This document shows, one piece after another, positions 44,662 to 57,300 of a stretch of 64,000 nucleotides of DNA. Under the pieces are notes generated by a model that was not told the origin of the DNA, did not search any database, and was given only the letters and a program-made list of their open reading frames with translations. The stretch covers positions 1,116,001 to 1,180,000 of the forward strand of contig JAHEWK010000009.1 in assembly GCA_020740775.1 (NCBI GenBank), given 5' to 3'. The first letter of the stretch is position 1. Every line of letters begins with the position of its first letter. Made by a program: the position numbers and the translations under genes. Origin of the DNA: Ilyonectria destructans (lineage: Eukaryota; Ascomycota; Sordariomycetes; Hypocreales; Nectriaceae).

Positions 44662-46898
44662 TCAGACCAGGACAATCTGTTGGGGCTTAAAAGTCTTGAC
44701 ATCGAAAGCTTCCCCATGCATCAGGCCGTGAAAATACCCATGGCCCACCAAGCTAAACTCCGAATCTGTCGCCGTAGACTGTGGCCGAACAAGGAATGGC
44801 ATCGATCCGCCGTAAAATATGGCGACGCGGTCACCTATCTTACTCCCTCCAGGAACCAAACCGAAATACCCATTTCCGTGAGGCACCAGCTACGTCCCAA
44901 CGCGTTGGGCAGCCCATGTTGCATTATATCGCGTAAATGTGGCAACCATTCAGAATCTTCAGATGGTCCTCTAGCAGCCAAGGTGACCATCTGGCCGATG
45001 ATCGCCCACAGGCTTTGTCTCAGACGATTCGCCTCTGCCGCAGACTTAGACTCTCGACGATCGCACACAAGGGTCCAAAGCATGACATAGTCAGGTTCCT
45101 CCCCGGTTGGATAATTTTTCAGATCCAGTGAGAAATGCCCGCCCTCCAAGATGAATTTAAACAAGTCAGTCTGGTTGACCTTTGTAGACTCGTGGTGCAA
45201 CGGCTTGCTTAGCCGCGTAATGGTGTCAAACAATGCACCATTGACTCGGAGCGTCGAATCGACTTGAGAAAGCTGAATGATAGGTACCTCTTCCTTCGAG
45301 GCAGCGTATTTTCCTAGATCCTTTGGTTTGTGGCCTAGAAGGCTTTCATTCGCAGCCCTAGACCAATCCTAGTGAACTATATCAGAATATGACCTTTCAT
45401 TACTTGTCTTGCACAAGCAACTTACTGGAACCCAAGTTGGTAGTTTTAGTGCATTAGATACTCTACTATCAACTTGATAGAGCATTTGCATGGCCTGGTC
45501 TCTCTCGACGAATAAACGGGCGAAATCCTCGTACACGGTCTCAACGTCCTTGGAGTAGCTAACAAGATGCGAAAAAGCCGACCCATCTGATGCGAGACCC
45601 AGCATGCAGTACATCTTGTCGCGTTGATCGGTTGCAAGAGCCTCCCGCGCGAGGCCTAATTTGTCGAGTAAGGGCGAGTATCCCGCCCCGAGACCAATCG
45701 AGTTGCCAATGGTCTGTCTTTGTGTCATTAGACTTGCGAAAGCTGACAAACCGGCGGCCGAGCCGCCCTTGATTGATGTTTTAGTCGACTCTACTGTCAC
45801 GTAGTATCCTCTGTTCGTGCTGTACTTGCCCAAATAATGTATGGAACCTGACACCATTTCTGGATCAATACCGACAGTGCCAAACCACAGACTAATACCT
45901 TTGGCAAGGGAAAATTCCTGAATAACCCAGAGCCGTCGGAAATATGGTGAATTGAGAAATTGTCGCCACCAATCCCAGATGGGATCATCTGCCGAAGGGA
46001 GGCCTTGGTCTTCAAGGCTTTGGACTTCCGACTTGGGCGCGTGACGTGAGGGCAAAATCCTTCTCCACTTAGAATGCAGCTTTTTCCAATTAGACGCAAT
46101 GGCGCGGACTGTTTCCTGCTGTGTAGAATCGCCATCCTGGTCTCGCGAGCTGGACGAAGAGGCAACGGGCGCGTGAGACTCGCAAGCTGAACCTGCTTCA
46201 GTGACGGTCTTGAGAAGATGGAACAGCTTCATTCCCCCTTCATCGCCGCCGTATCCGAGATCCGCATGTACGTAATCTGCTTGTCGGTATATCCGGGCCA
46301 TGAGCTTAACTTGGGCCTCTCGTTCGGCAATGTTAGCCTGGTTGACACACAGGACATCGACCCACAACACCCGGCCTTCTGGCATCAGGTGGCGATCAAT
46401 CATGTCGAGTCTTTTGTCTCTTATCTTGGCTGTACATGATTCAGTCGTTCCATCTAGGTTCAACAGAGCTACGACACCCAAGGCATTCCGTGATCGCTTA
46501 AGGGCCGTGTAGAGATTGTCCCCTACATGGAATGGCTCGCGGTTGAGGAAGATCTGGTGAGAGCTGCTGTCGTCACCCCACACGTATGACAGCGCCGTAT
46601 ATCTCTGGAAAGGATGAAGATGACCGCTTTTGTTTGGGTCAGATCGGAGGGCAGGGACTGTGAAGCCTTGCACCACTTGACCATCGTTGGTTTTCACCTC
46701 AATGTATGACTGCCCCTTCGGTTGCGGAGGAGTCTGTGACTGGGATCCCGTTTCTTGGAGCTCCCAGTCTTCATCCAGGTCGATGACGAGGTTAAAGCAG
46801 TGGATTGCATCTTCAGCTTCGCCCGGCGCTAGAACAATGACTCGAGTTTGGGTATCGGTTGTGAGGGCCGGGTAGACGAAGCTATCGTTAAGACCCAT
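44662..46898 (-). CDS. HET-domain (heterokaryon incompatibility) protein with late frameshift
   Basis: Two minus-strand exons (46898-45426 and from 45368, intron 57 nt). The HET domain carries its three blocks: YTALSYVWGD, LWVDVLCVNQANIAEREAQV, and FRRLWVIQEFSLAKG. The C-terminal half continues normally to GRSWCLTE, then the frame runs to a stop at 44835 (total 668 residues). The next reading frame (44886 down to 44662) contains the missing family end GYFGLVPGGSKIGDRVAIFYG and a natural stop, so a single-base deletion near 44874 is likely. The N-terminal HET block, the part that triggers incompatibility in known systems, is complete. Whether the lost ~70 residues matter is unknown; an assembly error in the run gaaat is possible. 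Confidence 0.82.
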
Positions 46899-47458
46899 TA
46901 TTCCTAGCTTCTGGTAGAGAAATTTTGAGTGAAGGACAAAGTTATTTATTTACGATGCCTACAGACTGATTCTAATAAGGGTTTGATCCAGTGAATGGCT
47001 GTGTCGTGTGGCTTAGTTCTGAAGTGCGTGCTCGAATGGGTGCCTGGCGAGTGATGACGAGTCCTCGTACCATGCGACGCGTTCATAAAGAGGATATCGG
47101 TCTATTGAGCAAATTGTATTATAACAGCGCACTATAAACCAGGATAATTATGCGTTTAGGAGAAAATCACAACCAACAGTCGTTGGACATATGTTGCGGT
47201 TATTTGTCGACTTCGCTCTAGCCAATCAGAATCGTCTGCGTGCTAACTTGTGTACTTGAGGGCCTACGACGCTGTATTCAAATATTTGTAGAAGCTGAAT
47301 CCAGAAGTTTAAACTCATAAACTCATAACAGTGTTATTACGGTAGTCATTGCCGAATTTATAGTGTGAATGGCAAGTTGACGGAGCCGACCAAAGGCGAG
47401 CGCTACCCTGCAGCACATGACAGCTTGCAGCAGGTGATTTGTCATCAACAAGAACCAC
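46899..47458. other. Intergenic
   Basis: Region upstream of the HET gene (minus strand) and of the tRNA. No ORF or repeat stands out. Confidence 0.4.
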
Positions 47459-47544
47459 GCCCGGTTAGCTCAATCGGTAGAGCGTGAGACTCTTATTACG
47501 AGAACGCGATCTCAAGGTTGCGGGTTCGACCCCCGCATCGGGCT
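47459..47544 (+). tRNA. tRNA-Lys (anticodon CUU) with 13-nt intron
   Basis: The cloverleaf is complete: 7-bp acceptor stem GCCCGGT/ATCGGGC (one G-U pair), D arm GCTC/GAGC, anticodon stem TGAGA/TCTCA with CTT at 47492-47494, a 13-nt intron directly 3' of position 37 (47496-47508), T arm GCGGG/CCCGC with TTCGACC loop, and discriminator T. The intron position is the standard one for nuclear tRNAs. The mature tRNA would be 73 nt and reads AAG lysine codons. Flanking sequence ends in T-rich runs that can terminate RNA polymerase III. Confidence 0.95.
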
Positions 47545-48842
47545 ATTCCTATACATAAGATTCGATTGCGAGCAAGCGAGGCTTCTTTTTTGTTATTTTA
47601 TCTTTTTTGTACTGCTAGAGTATTGTGTGGGGTGGAAATACTATCCTTTCATACATACATAGGTGGGGCCTCATCATCTTCCGAGTTGTCCTCCAGCAAC
47701 AGCACACATCCAACCTCTTCCCTCTTCGCTCTTACGAGGATTAGGATGTGCAGGTCACAAGGACCAAACATGTAACCACAGCAACATACGTCTCTTGGTG
47801 AACTCGTAATGTGAATCCATCGCCAGTCCTTTCCGCTGTCTCCCTTCCGCTGTCAAACCAGACTAACGCAGCATGAACAGAAGAACCCCTGTGGCTGTGC
47901 CGTCCCCTCCCCTCAATCCTGGTTGACGACAGCCAATACACGATGGATACGCAGACGTGCATGCGAGCCTTCAGCTGTCATTGCGCACAGACGCATTTTG
48001 TGCGTTTTAATAGAATTGTTGGTTGCAAAATCCGACAGTCGGCGTGTTTGTTTGACATGAGATAAGGGAGTCGCCCATCTCAAAGACGGATACACTACAC
48101 TATACCAGTAAGCTGGACATCTACAGTCTACTTCAAGACTTGTTTGAGATACACCTGGTAGAGTCTGGAAATCAATGTCATGGTACCACCACCTCCCTGT
48201 AAAATGATAGGATAGAAATGCCAGGCCCTGCAACGCCCACCGTGGCAAGGGAACCCCTTCGGATGTCATCGTGCATTCCAACAAACACCTGCGGCCTTGG
48301 ACGGATTTGGTTTGCCAACGCAGCAAGGAGCCTTGTCCACTTTGGCCATCAAGCGCCCGGATTGGGTCGCCTCCCCACCGAACACCAGGCCTTAGAGCCC
48401 GCTAGGCTGCTTTCTCACAGTTCAGTCCTCCATGTGCTCTGCTGGTGGGGTGCTGAATCAATAGACCGTCGCAATTGTGGTGCGATAGCGGCGCTGGCCG
48501 CGGCTACGGCTGCAGCAGATGGCTGCACACTTACACACCGCTCCCACGCCTGCACGCCGCCATTGGTGAGCAGCGGTGCGGTATGTTTGATTCAAGTCGA
48601 CAACACCAATGGATGAGGCCTCGAGTGCAAGACCCACGCGGTGCATCACCAGACAGACAGTCATCGCTGCCCGATGGCTGGACTTGGTGAGGGAGACGGC
48701 GTCGAGCCGCTCAACAAAATTCATTGACCGCCGGCCACAGTCTCTCCATCCGACCCCAGGAGCACCACCGCCTTCTGAACCTCTTTTTGCGACTTGGCTT
48801 GCTTGCACTAACTAATTTCTAATTCCTTCTCCTTCATCCGGC
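47545..48842. other. Intergenic, no supported gene
   Basis: About 1.3 kb of mixed composition. Open frames exist on both strands at 47913-48815, but they overlap each other and show no domain or splice pattern. Confidence 0.4.
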
Positions 48843-51189
48843 ATGTCTTCCAAGCGACACCGCCCCACTCGTCGGGCAGAAATTGCGCCAAAGAAGACCG
48901 CCTTTCAGACGCTGCGGAATCAATTGCGGCGCAACCTGGTGCGGTCAGAGTCCGGACGCGACTTCGTCCCTAGTGCCAGCCTCGATGCCATCTTCACCTT
49001 GGCTGCCATCGAGAACGCCGTTGAACAGCTGGTCTGTCAGCCGGACGATCGAACTGGTCTCGCCTACGCAATATACAACGAAGGGAAGACGCTATTCGCA
49101 ATCTTGGTCTGGATGCAGGAACCGGATGCCATCGTCACGTTTCGCAGCCACGACCTCCTCGACAGAAGGCTACCCTTTGAATCCTCCCACATCGACGACT
49201 TGGGGCTCAAGTTTGCCCACGGCCTTGTAAGCGACGAGCAGTGGAAATTCGTACCCTACACCTTTCCACCAACCATGTGGGAGTGCCACCGGGAAATCGA
49301 CACCGACATGGTATTGCCTTTTGTCGGCAAGGCGGAGAAGGTCGGGGCTGGCATGCATGCGGATGTTTACAAGGTCGACATCGCCCCGTCCGAGCAGGCT
49401 TTCTATCCCAAAGATGTAAGTTGTCATCGCTTTACCGTAGCAAGAGTAGTTAGCTTATTTATCCTAGAGCGCACGAGTACGAATTATCAAGAAGAGCTTG
49501 AATCCTAATGTCGAGCCGAACCGAGTTCGACAGGAGCTGTTGTGCTTGCGGCTTCTCAATCATCTGAAGCATCCCAACATTGTCTGTATGTTGGGTTCAT
49601 ATACACAGATGGAACAGCACCACTTCTTGTTTCCGTGTCTAGACATGGACCTAAGTACCTTCCTCAAGAGGGATACTCGATTCGGGAACTTCGAATCAGA
49701 TTGCACATTCTACTCGGCACTGCGAGGACTCGGCTCTGCACTATCCCACGTCCACCGGCTTCATCTGAATCAGAAGACTCACGGAATGGATTTCGACGGT
49801 ATTGGCTGGCATCACGACATCCGGCCCGCCAATGTCCTAGTGAGCAAGACCACATTCCTACTCACAGACTTTGGCCTCGCAAACTTTCAACAGGGCCGTG
49901 TCAAGTCAAAGATGCTGTGGCAACCGACATCTGGAGATTATGTCGCGCCTGAATGCCTGGATGCCGACCAAAAAGAGCAGATCGTCGACCAAGCCATCGA
50001 CGTTTGGGCATTCGGCTGCCTCCTTGCCGAGATTGTCACGTACATGGAGAAGGGTGCTGCTGGAGTCAAGGAGTTCAGTCAACACCGGTTGTCGATCGGA
50101 CGAGGAGGATGGACAGACAGCCAGTTCTACGACGCAGACGGCGAGACCAAAGACCTGGTCAAAGAATGGCTGGGATCTCTGGCTACAAATAGTTTAGAGG
50201 AGCGTCTGATTCCGTCGCTCGTCAACACGTCACTCCGCGCCATGACAGCGCTCAGGCTGCGTCGTCCCAGGATGGTGCATATTGCCGGCGACCTCACCCT
50301 CCTGAGTCTCAAGGCACACTTCTACGCCGTCGAGGAGCAGTTTACAGATACTCGCGCGCTGAATGGGATAACGGCTGGCGACAATCTCTGGTTTCTGCAC
50401 GAGCGGTTTCGAGCATGGGGTGGGACACTGTCGCTCGACAAGAAGGACGCGGTGGCGACCCTCTCGGACCATATTCACGAGTGCTACGATGCATTCATCG
50501 ACAACTTGAGTCTTTTGTATCAAGAGCTAGAGGACGCGAGTTTTGAAGTGTTTACTTGTCTGGAAGATCGATTTTGCTTTGAGGACCGCGTCGACCGGCT
50601 GGTCGAGACGCTGTGGTGTCTCCTGCCCACCAACATGCAAGCAGTCACGAAGGATTACTGGTGCCGCGCTGTCTTGAATGCGGATTGGACGGATGCTTCC
50701 GGTGATGTGTACGGCACGTTAAAGTCGCGAAATCTTGTCTACAATAATACCGATGCTGCGGCAAAGATAGAGTCGATCCCGCCAAAGGTGGAAACACCCG
50801 CCCCAAGTATAGACGCAGATGACGAGAATAACTCGGGGGATAGCCCGCGCCTCGGCAACAGAGCCAGGCTCGCGCTGACCCTATCGACTTACATGAAGGA
50901 CTTTAACAGCATCGGGTGGCTGCAGGAGGGCCTCAAGTCGCAAACCATGCCCTTCCTCAAACCACCTGCGATCGATGAGAAGAAAGGCGATGTCTCATGG
51001 CGGTCCTACGCTTCTGGGATGTACCGGAGTGTCATGGCAGCTATTGTCGAAGAGAGGTCGCCGGGGCAGAAAGCGGTCTGCGGGACGATCGGCACGCAGA
51101 GAACTCCTCGACTTGTCGCTGCGGCTTTTCCTTCTACGGCTACAACCCTGGGATTGTCTTTCTGGAGATGGGGCTCTGGACTTCTGTGA
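48843..51189 (+). CDS. Protein kinase-domain protein of unknown role
   Basis: Two exons (48843-49415, 49468-51189, intron 52 nt) encode 764 residues. A ~160-residue N-terminal region of unknown type precedes the kinase domain. The glycine loop is VGAGMHADVYKV near 168. VRIIKKS supplies the ATP lysine right after the intron, the catalytic loop is WHHDIRPANVL near 305 (HRDxKPxN with His for Arg and Arg for Lys), then LTDFGLANF near 324 and VAPEC. The C-terminal ~300 residues are helical and of no recognised family. The catalytic aspartates are present, so activity is possible. The last ~30 residues look unlike the rest: another frame in the same place reads FYGYNPGIVFLEMGLW, which resembles the late helix of HeLo/DUF7580-type proteins, so the 3' end may carry a frameshift. 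Confidence 0.78.
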
Positions 51190-51337
51190 GCACTTTGCCG
51201 CCGAGTTGAAGATTTCACACACTGAGATTGGTCGAGGTACAACGAGAACGCATCATAGCGTGTCACATACAGCTGGAGACAGAGACGGGACCAGTGCACA
51301 CAACGGACTGAGCCTTCTTCCCCTTCGACACTACGGA

Positions 51338-52467
51338 TCAGTCCTGCACGCCCCGGATCAAGTTCTTGATGCCTTCGCCATTCGTCGTCTTGTCCCAGGC
51401 CTCTGTCGCGCGCTCAAATGGCACGATGCTGCTGATGAGCGACTTGACCGACACCTTGCCCGAGCCCAACAAGCCAAGAGCGATATCATAATCTCCAGGC
51501 GCATAGCGAAAAGACGTCTTCACGACGGTTTCTTTCTGCATCATGGCGCCCATGGGTAGTGTCTGGTCCGGCTTGCCCATGCCTATCTGCACAAAGACAC
51601 CACCTGGTGCTGACGCATAAATGCCTGTTTGAGCGGATGACTCGACTCCGGTGCATTCCAACACGACATCCACGCCGTCGTCGAGATTTGTTTCTTTCGC
51701 GAACCTCGCCGCATTCTCCTTTGGCGATGCGTCGCGGGCTGGAACGAACGTGGGACAGTCGAGGAAGCCCTTTGCAAACTCGAGTTTCTTCTCGTTGATG
51801 TCAGCAATGAAGATGGATCCTGCGCCAAACGCCTTTGCAGTCGCAGCGACAAGGAGGCCAATCGTTCCGGAGCCGAGGACAAGCACACTCTGGCCGGGCC
51901 GCACATCGGCGAGACGAACGCCGTGGACCGCAACGCTCAAGGGCTCGACGAGCACAGCTTCCTCCAAGGTGAGCGAGTCTGGGATCTTGTAGGCAAAGTC
52001 GTCTGGGATTTTGAAGAAGCGGGCCAGCGTTCCGTGAGTGCGAGGAGGATCTGCGGCGAAGCGCATCGTGGGACAGAGGTTGTACTTGCCCGCCTTGCAC
52101 CGCTTGCACCGCCGGCATGGGAAGCCCGGTTCGATGGCGACGCGGTCGCCTGGTTTGAGGCTGGTGACTTCGGGGCCGACCGAGTGCACGATTCCTGAGG
52201 CTTCGTGGCCCATGACGAGAGGCTCTTCCTCGGAAACCTTTCTCGTCACGCCGCCGTGCTTCCAGAAGTGAACCTGACGGGTTGAGCGCTGAGTCCAGGC
52301 GCAGGTTGCGTCGCGGACAACTTACATCGCTACCGCAAACGCCAATATATGAGATGCGGATCAAGATATCGTGAGGATCCGTAATCTCGGGGATCGGTCG
52401 GTCCTCGAAGCGAGCGTGCCCGGCACCATAGAGGAGGCAGGAAAGGTTCTGGGAGACGATGAGCCAT
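51338..52467 (-). CDS. Polyol dehydrogenase (xylitol/sorbitol dehydrogenase-like, MDR), start uncertain
   Basis: Exon 2 (52273-51338) and the end of exon 1 (down to 52326; intron 52 nt) encode a zinc MDR enzyme with GVCGSD and MGHEASG zinc ligands, VHFWKHG spanning the junction, the four-cysteine zinc lobe FPCRRCKRCKAGKYNLC, a GSGTIG Rossmann motif and FIADIN with Asp for NAD+. The family oxidises xylitol, sorbitol or arabinitol to ketoses in the cytosol. In the correct frame exon 1 (starting LSCLLYGAGHARFEDRP) has no ATG: a TAG lies upstream. The only nearby ATG (52467) is out of frame by one base. Either a frameshift hit the first codons, an upstream exon was missed, or there is an assembly error. 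The gene is convergent with the kinase gene. Confidence 0.8.
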
Positions 52468-52774
52468 CTTCCACGTATTGCTTCCGACTAAATATTTTCT
52501 TGCGTACATCTGGAGACATGATTGAATGAGATAGTAATTAAAACGAATAATGACTGATTTGTCTTGTCCTGAGTTAATAATCCTGGGTGTTGTCGGTTTA
52601 AATACATGCTCATGCGAGCTGTACCCCGCGTCTGACGTGTGCTCCAGTTCACGATTACGGAGTGATGTCGACCGATGGCAAGTTAAGCGGCAGGTGGCGT
52701 CTTTGAACTGTCGATCGCAGACCTGCGGTTCGTAGATTGTTCTGGTGTGAGTGATCGTTATCGACATGTACAAT

Positions 52775-54359
52775 GTTTTACGCTCAACTAATTCCAGTCT
52801 TCCAACTTCACAAGACCGGGTCGCTCGACTCGGAGATTGATTCTACGCCGCGTCACACAGTGAAATGACGGTACTATCACATGAGATGTCAATCGCAGTA
52901 AAGCTAGTGATTTGCCTTGGAAGAGAAAGCTTCAATGAACCCTGTCAACGCATGTCGGACATCGGAGCACACTGCCCCGACGCAAGCCCAAACTAATTCG
53001 TATGGATGCCCAAATATGCGATGCATTCAAGCCTTGCCTTAGTAATGCTAATGGTAGTTACTTCCATCCTAATTCATTCTGCCCGAAATTCCATCGGCCT
53101 ATGCCGTAGAATAGTTCAAAGTCTATCTCGTCCTTGCATGATCCATTTCCTTACAACAGCATTCCAATGACAACAGTGGAAGCATGTGAGTAGGAATTCG
53201 CAACTACGATGGTTTTGACGGATAAATGATTCGTAAAAAAGGAATTTTGAAGATTTTATAACCGTCTACCTCCGTATTCTTTTCAATATGAGCTGATTCT
53301 GTCACTAAGTTGACCTTGGGTCCAATGCTCGTTTACCTTGAGCACTCTGTTCTTCAGATTGTCGAATGGGCCATTTGGGGCGACGGGTGAGATACTGTAC
53401 CCGTCCGCTGCCAGATTCGAATTAGTACCGGGACTCGCATTTTGACAGGGCGTTGTGCGAAAGTCGCATCCAGCGTTCCATTGATGCGTATCTTATCGCT
53501 GTTTCTGACGGTACTTCTGTCAACTTGATTTTGGCTGAATTATGCCCAGCCATGACCTCCTAGGTTTCATTTATTCTAGACCTTGCTGTCGTGAATCAAA
53601 TAAACCGCTGTCGCGATATAATATTCCCTGTCGATTTGAGAGTTGCTTTTACAAAACACTGCAACGGCTGAAATACTCGAGAGTGCTGTAGCAGGGGCGG
53701 ACATAGGCTCTTACTCAAGGTGCTATCCCCGCACCTATAATAGTTAAAGGAGATGTAATTGCGGAGATAAAAAGGATCTGCCTGTGTTTTCTTTGTATAA
53801 AATTAAAGGATGCACTTCCCGTTCCCCAGTGTCCAGCTCACTTAGACTTTGCAGTATGGGACTAAACCAATGAGAGCCGCGTTTGCCAACAAAATGCAAT
53901 TATTTCGTCTTGATCGTTTTCAGCTACGTAGTTGACACGAGTGAATGCTCTTTTTAAAGAATTTTCTTTTATGGTTTTGGCCAAATCCACATTGTCGCAT
54001 TGAGCATCGCTCTCCTATCAGCTTCATTAGGTTGATGTGGAATAGTGGGCTTACGACCCTTGGGCGGATATCACTGATTACTGTCTCTCGACTCCCCCAA
54101 ATGGATACCATACCGGCTTTTACTACTGCATTCGAATGCAGGCGCCGACGCTGCGATAACCCTGGTCGTCTAAAATACAACACTGCACAATTTATGCCAT
54201 TTGGCCAGGGTCTTGCTGTAGTAATGCCTGAGGCACAGTATTGGGGGCGGAAGTTGATGGGATTCTTTCAGCTTCATCACAAGGCTGCGTTTTAATCCCG
54301 TAATCATCTTCCCGCAATGCAATGATCAAATAACTAATTCTGTACCTGGAAACGCAACC
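52775..54359. other. Intergenic, no supported gene
   Basis: About 1.6 kb with several AT-rich patches (for example 53550-53800). Frames at 53920-54295 overlap on both strands and show no domain. Nothing repetitive was noticed. Confidence 0.4.
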
Positions 54360-57300
54360 ATGGCCAACATGCGTTTGCTCCTCGTCGCCATCGTTGCGAA
54401 CGCCGTGGGAGTCGCGGCTGGTGACAGTTTGGGCGACTTCTCAAACGACCTCGCGACAGATCTCGGCCCCCTTCTCACCCTTTTTGGCGATGCCATGACC
54501 AAGCAGTACCTCAGCGAAAGCACCTCATTTCTCGACTATCTCATCTTCGCCATGGCCCCGATTGGAATTCTCACCGCGATAGTGTCAACCATTCGCGTAT
54601 GCGGCCACTCGTCCCTCCGCGCTTTCGTTGGGAGATCTCAGGAGGGCGAGGGAGTCATAGAGGCCGAACTATGCACCTCTACAAGCCGAGACGTTTGCGA
54701 ATTATTCAACCGTGGCGGCATCGCACGTGTTCTGGGCAAGCCGAGTGTCCTTGAGCTCGTGTACGACCCCTCCAAAGCGCCAAGTGTCTCTGGGAATTCC
54801 GACGACTCGGAATTGCGCCTGTCTCGCAACTACTTCACGGGAATTAAATCTTCTGACGATTGGCAAAGGGTTGAAGGCTCCGTATTTGAGCGCCATAGCA
54901 AGAAAGAAGCCTTGGCTGAGGACTTTGCACCAAACCCGAACCTCTCGCTCAACGTTGGCATAGTCAAACGACCGCAGTGGGTATTTGTCGCTATTGCTGC
55001 CACCGGTGTTATTCTTCAAGTCGGTGTTCTCGTCTTAGCTGGCGTGGGCGTTTGGGTCCTCAAGTGGAATCTCAACGACGGAGGAAAACCTGCTTCAAGA
55101 GATTACGCGCCCATCATGTTCATTTCCGGCACAATTGTCATGTGTGCCGGGATGTGGGCGTGTGCATATCTGATCGGCCAGACCACGCACGAAGTTCGCT
55201 TCCGTCGACGGGGCAAGAAGCCTGCAGGAGAATGTCCGCGTCTCTTCTGGCTCCAACCGGGTCCTCAAGTCATCGGTGATCAAAGTTTCGATCCCTACGG
55301 CCATGTTGAGGATACGGAACACGCTCCTCATGGACTTTGGATGTCATCTCGAAAGTTTTTCGACGAGAGGTTGTTCGAGATCAATACCATACTGGCCATC
55401 GCAGCTGTGACGCTTGGCTATATTGCGCAATTCATCGGCCTGCGAGGAATGAAGGCTTGGGTTGCTCTGGCTCAACTTGCCGTTACACTCCTCATGAGCC
55501 TCCTGCGCGGGTGCCTCCGCATGCAGAGACTTGGCAAAAAGTCCAACCAACTCGGCCATATCCCAGATCTTGTTTCCGGTCACGAGCTGGATTGGTTGTC
55601 CTTCAAGATAGCCCAGCAGAACTACAAACTGCATGTTACCGGGCTCTATGACGACGCGTCACATACGACTACTGAGGGAAAGGAGTCAACCCGCACTTCC
55701 AAAAATGCCTCACACGACACAAAATCAGAATTCGTGGACGCTTCAATTCTACCTAGCTCAGATGACACACTACCAATATCTGATCCTGAAAAGTTGGCTA
55801 GAGTAGACGACATCCAGCACTTACTCCATATTCGAAAGCGGCTTGCGCATTTGACAGGCCATACTTCGCTCGAACGCCTCGACTCCTCAGAATACCAAAT
55901 ATGGAAAGACGACGCTGTCAAAGTCCGCGCCAAGGCCAATCAAATCTCGACAGCTCTTTGCCAAATCGCCGAGAAGCTGTTTAGAAAATCACGAAAGAGA
56001 GAAATCAATATTCGAGTACAAGTTGGCTCTCAGAACATGGACGAAGATGACTATTCAAATCAGATCATCGAGATCCTATTCAAGAAGTTTTCTCCGTCAT
56101 CTCAGAGGGGTTGGATTATAGACTCTGCAAAAATAGAGGCGATATTGGGCCTTTGGTTATGGACCATGACTCATGACTCCCTTCTCCACAAAGATGTCGA
56201 TGCATCTCCGAATGCAGCCAAGGATATTGTGATGGATAGAATTGTCTCCGCAGGCCCTGACGACCAGGGTTGGTCTGATAGGGCCAGTAGCGCCGACGGA
56301 GAGATAAACCTCTGGCTCGGGCCCAACTCAGTCAAGTTCCAAACCACAACCGTCATGGTCAAGCCGCAGGAATCCTATAGCTTGGGGTCACTATGGAGAT
56401 GGATGTCTGCACCTAACGAAGATCCCTACTGGGAAAACCTGGCTCCCAATGCCGATGATCTCAATGCGCCACTGCATCGGCTGTGTGGGTGGGCATCAGT
56501 TCCGCAAGCAGAAAGGGAACCCGAGTCAATTCGCAAGCTGCGAGTTCAGTTTGTTAGTCTTAATGGGTCACAAGCTTCACTCCTCGACGTGTGCGCTCAA
56601 GAACTGTTCACTACACTTGTCAAGTCGCTTAGTGGTCTGTTGACTTTTGGCAAGGCCATTGTTGGCGAGAGTGCCGGCACGGGACGGCTAGAGAGCCAGA
56701 CTGTTGAGACAATCGCCAATGAGTTCGTACAAAGCGGCCTGGGGACCTATTCCGAAGCTCTACTTTGCATCATACCGGCATTAAGAGGAAGTCTCCCTTC
56801 GCCAAAGCCTCGCGAGCTACTGGCATTGGTCATCGAGACAGCCGACAACTATCGCCGGAATCAGGAATGGAACCGCGCAGACATCCTCTTACGATGGGTG
56901 TGCACCTATTTTTCATCGCCTGGGGAAGATCGTGGAATCAGTTTCGAGCAAGTTGCGCGAGAATTCGCCAAACACGGTGTGCTCCAGAAGGCACACCAGA
57001 AGCCATCATCACCCCCATTAAGAACTCAGCCAAAGATCCTGGCAGCTCATTACGGCGGGCAAGACATTACAATTCTAGCAAAGTGGCAGTTCTGCGACGG
57101 CGAGGACATCGTGATTCCAACGCATGAGCAGGAGCTTCCCATTGCCGATCCGTGGATGTACGTCCGGAAGTCAGTCAGCGTGGTGTACCGCTTCAGCGAC
57201 GGTGAAATCCGCGGGTTTGTCGTCCCACAGGATACCAATCGCACGTATACGCTCACTTTCGATCGCCGACACGCCGACTCGGAGAATGCAACGTTTGCCA

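Noticed and set aside
50975..51559. Plus-strand ORF of 194 codons overlapping the kinase 3' end and the polyol dehydrogenase
   Set aside because: Most of it is antisense to the conserved dehydrogenase exon. Arg/Leu-rich composition is a shadow effect.
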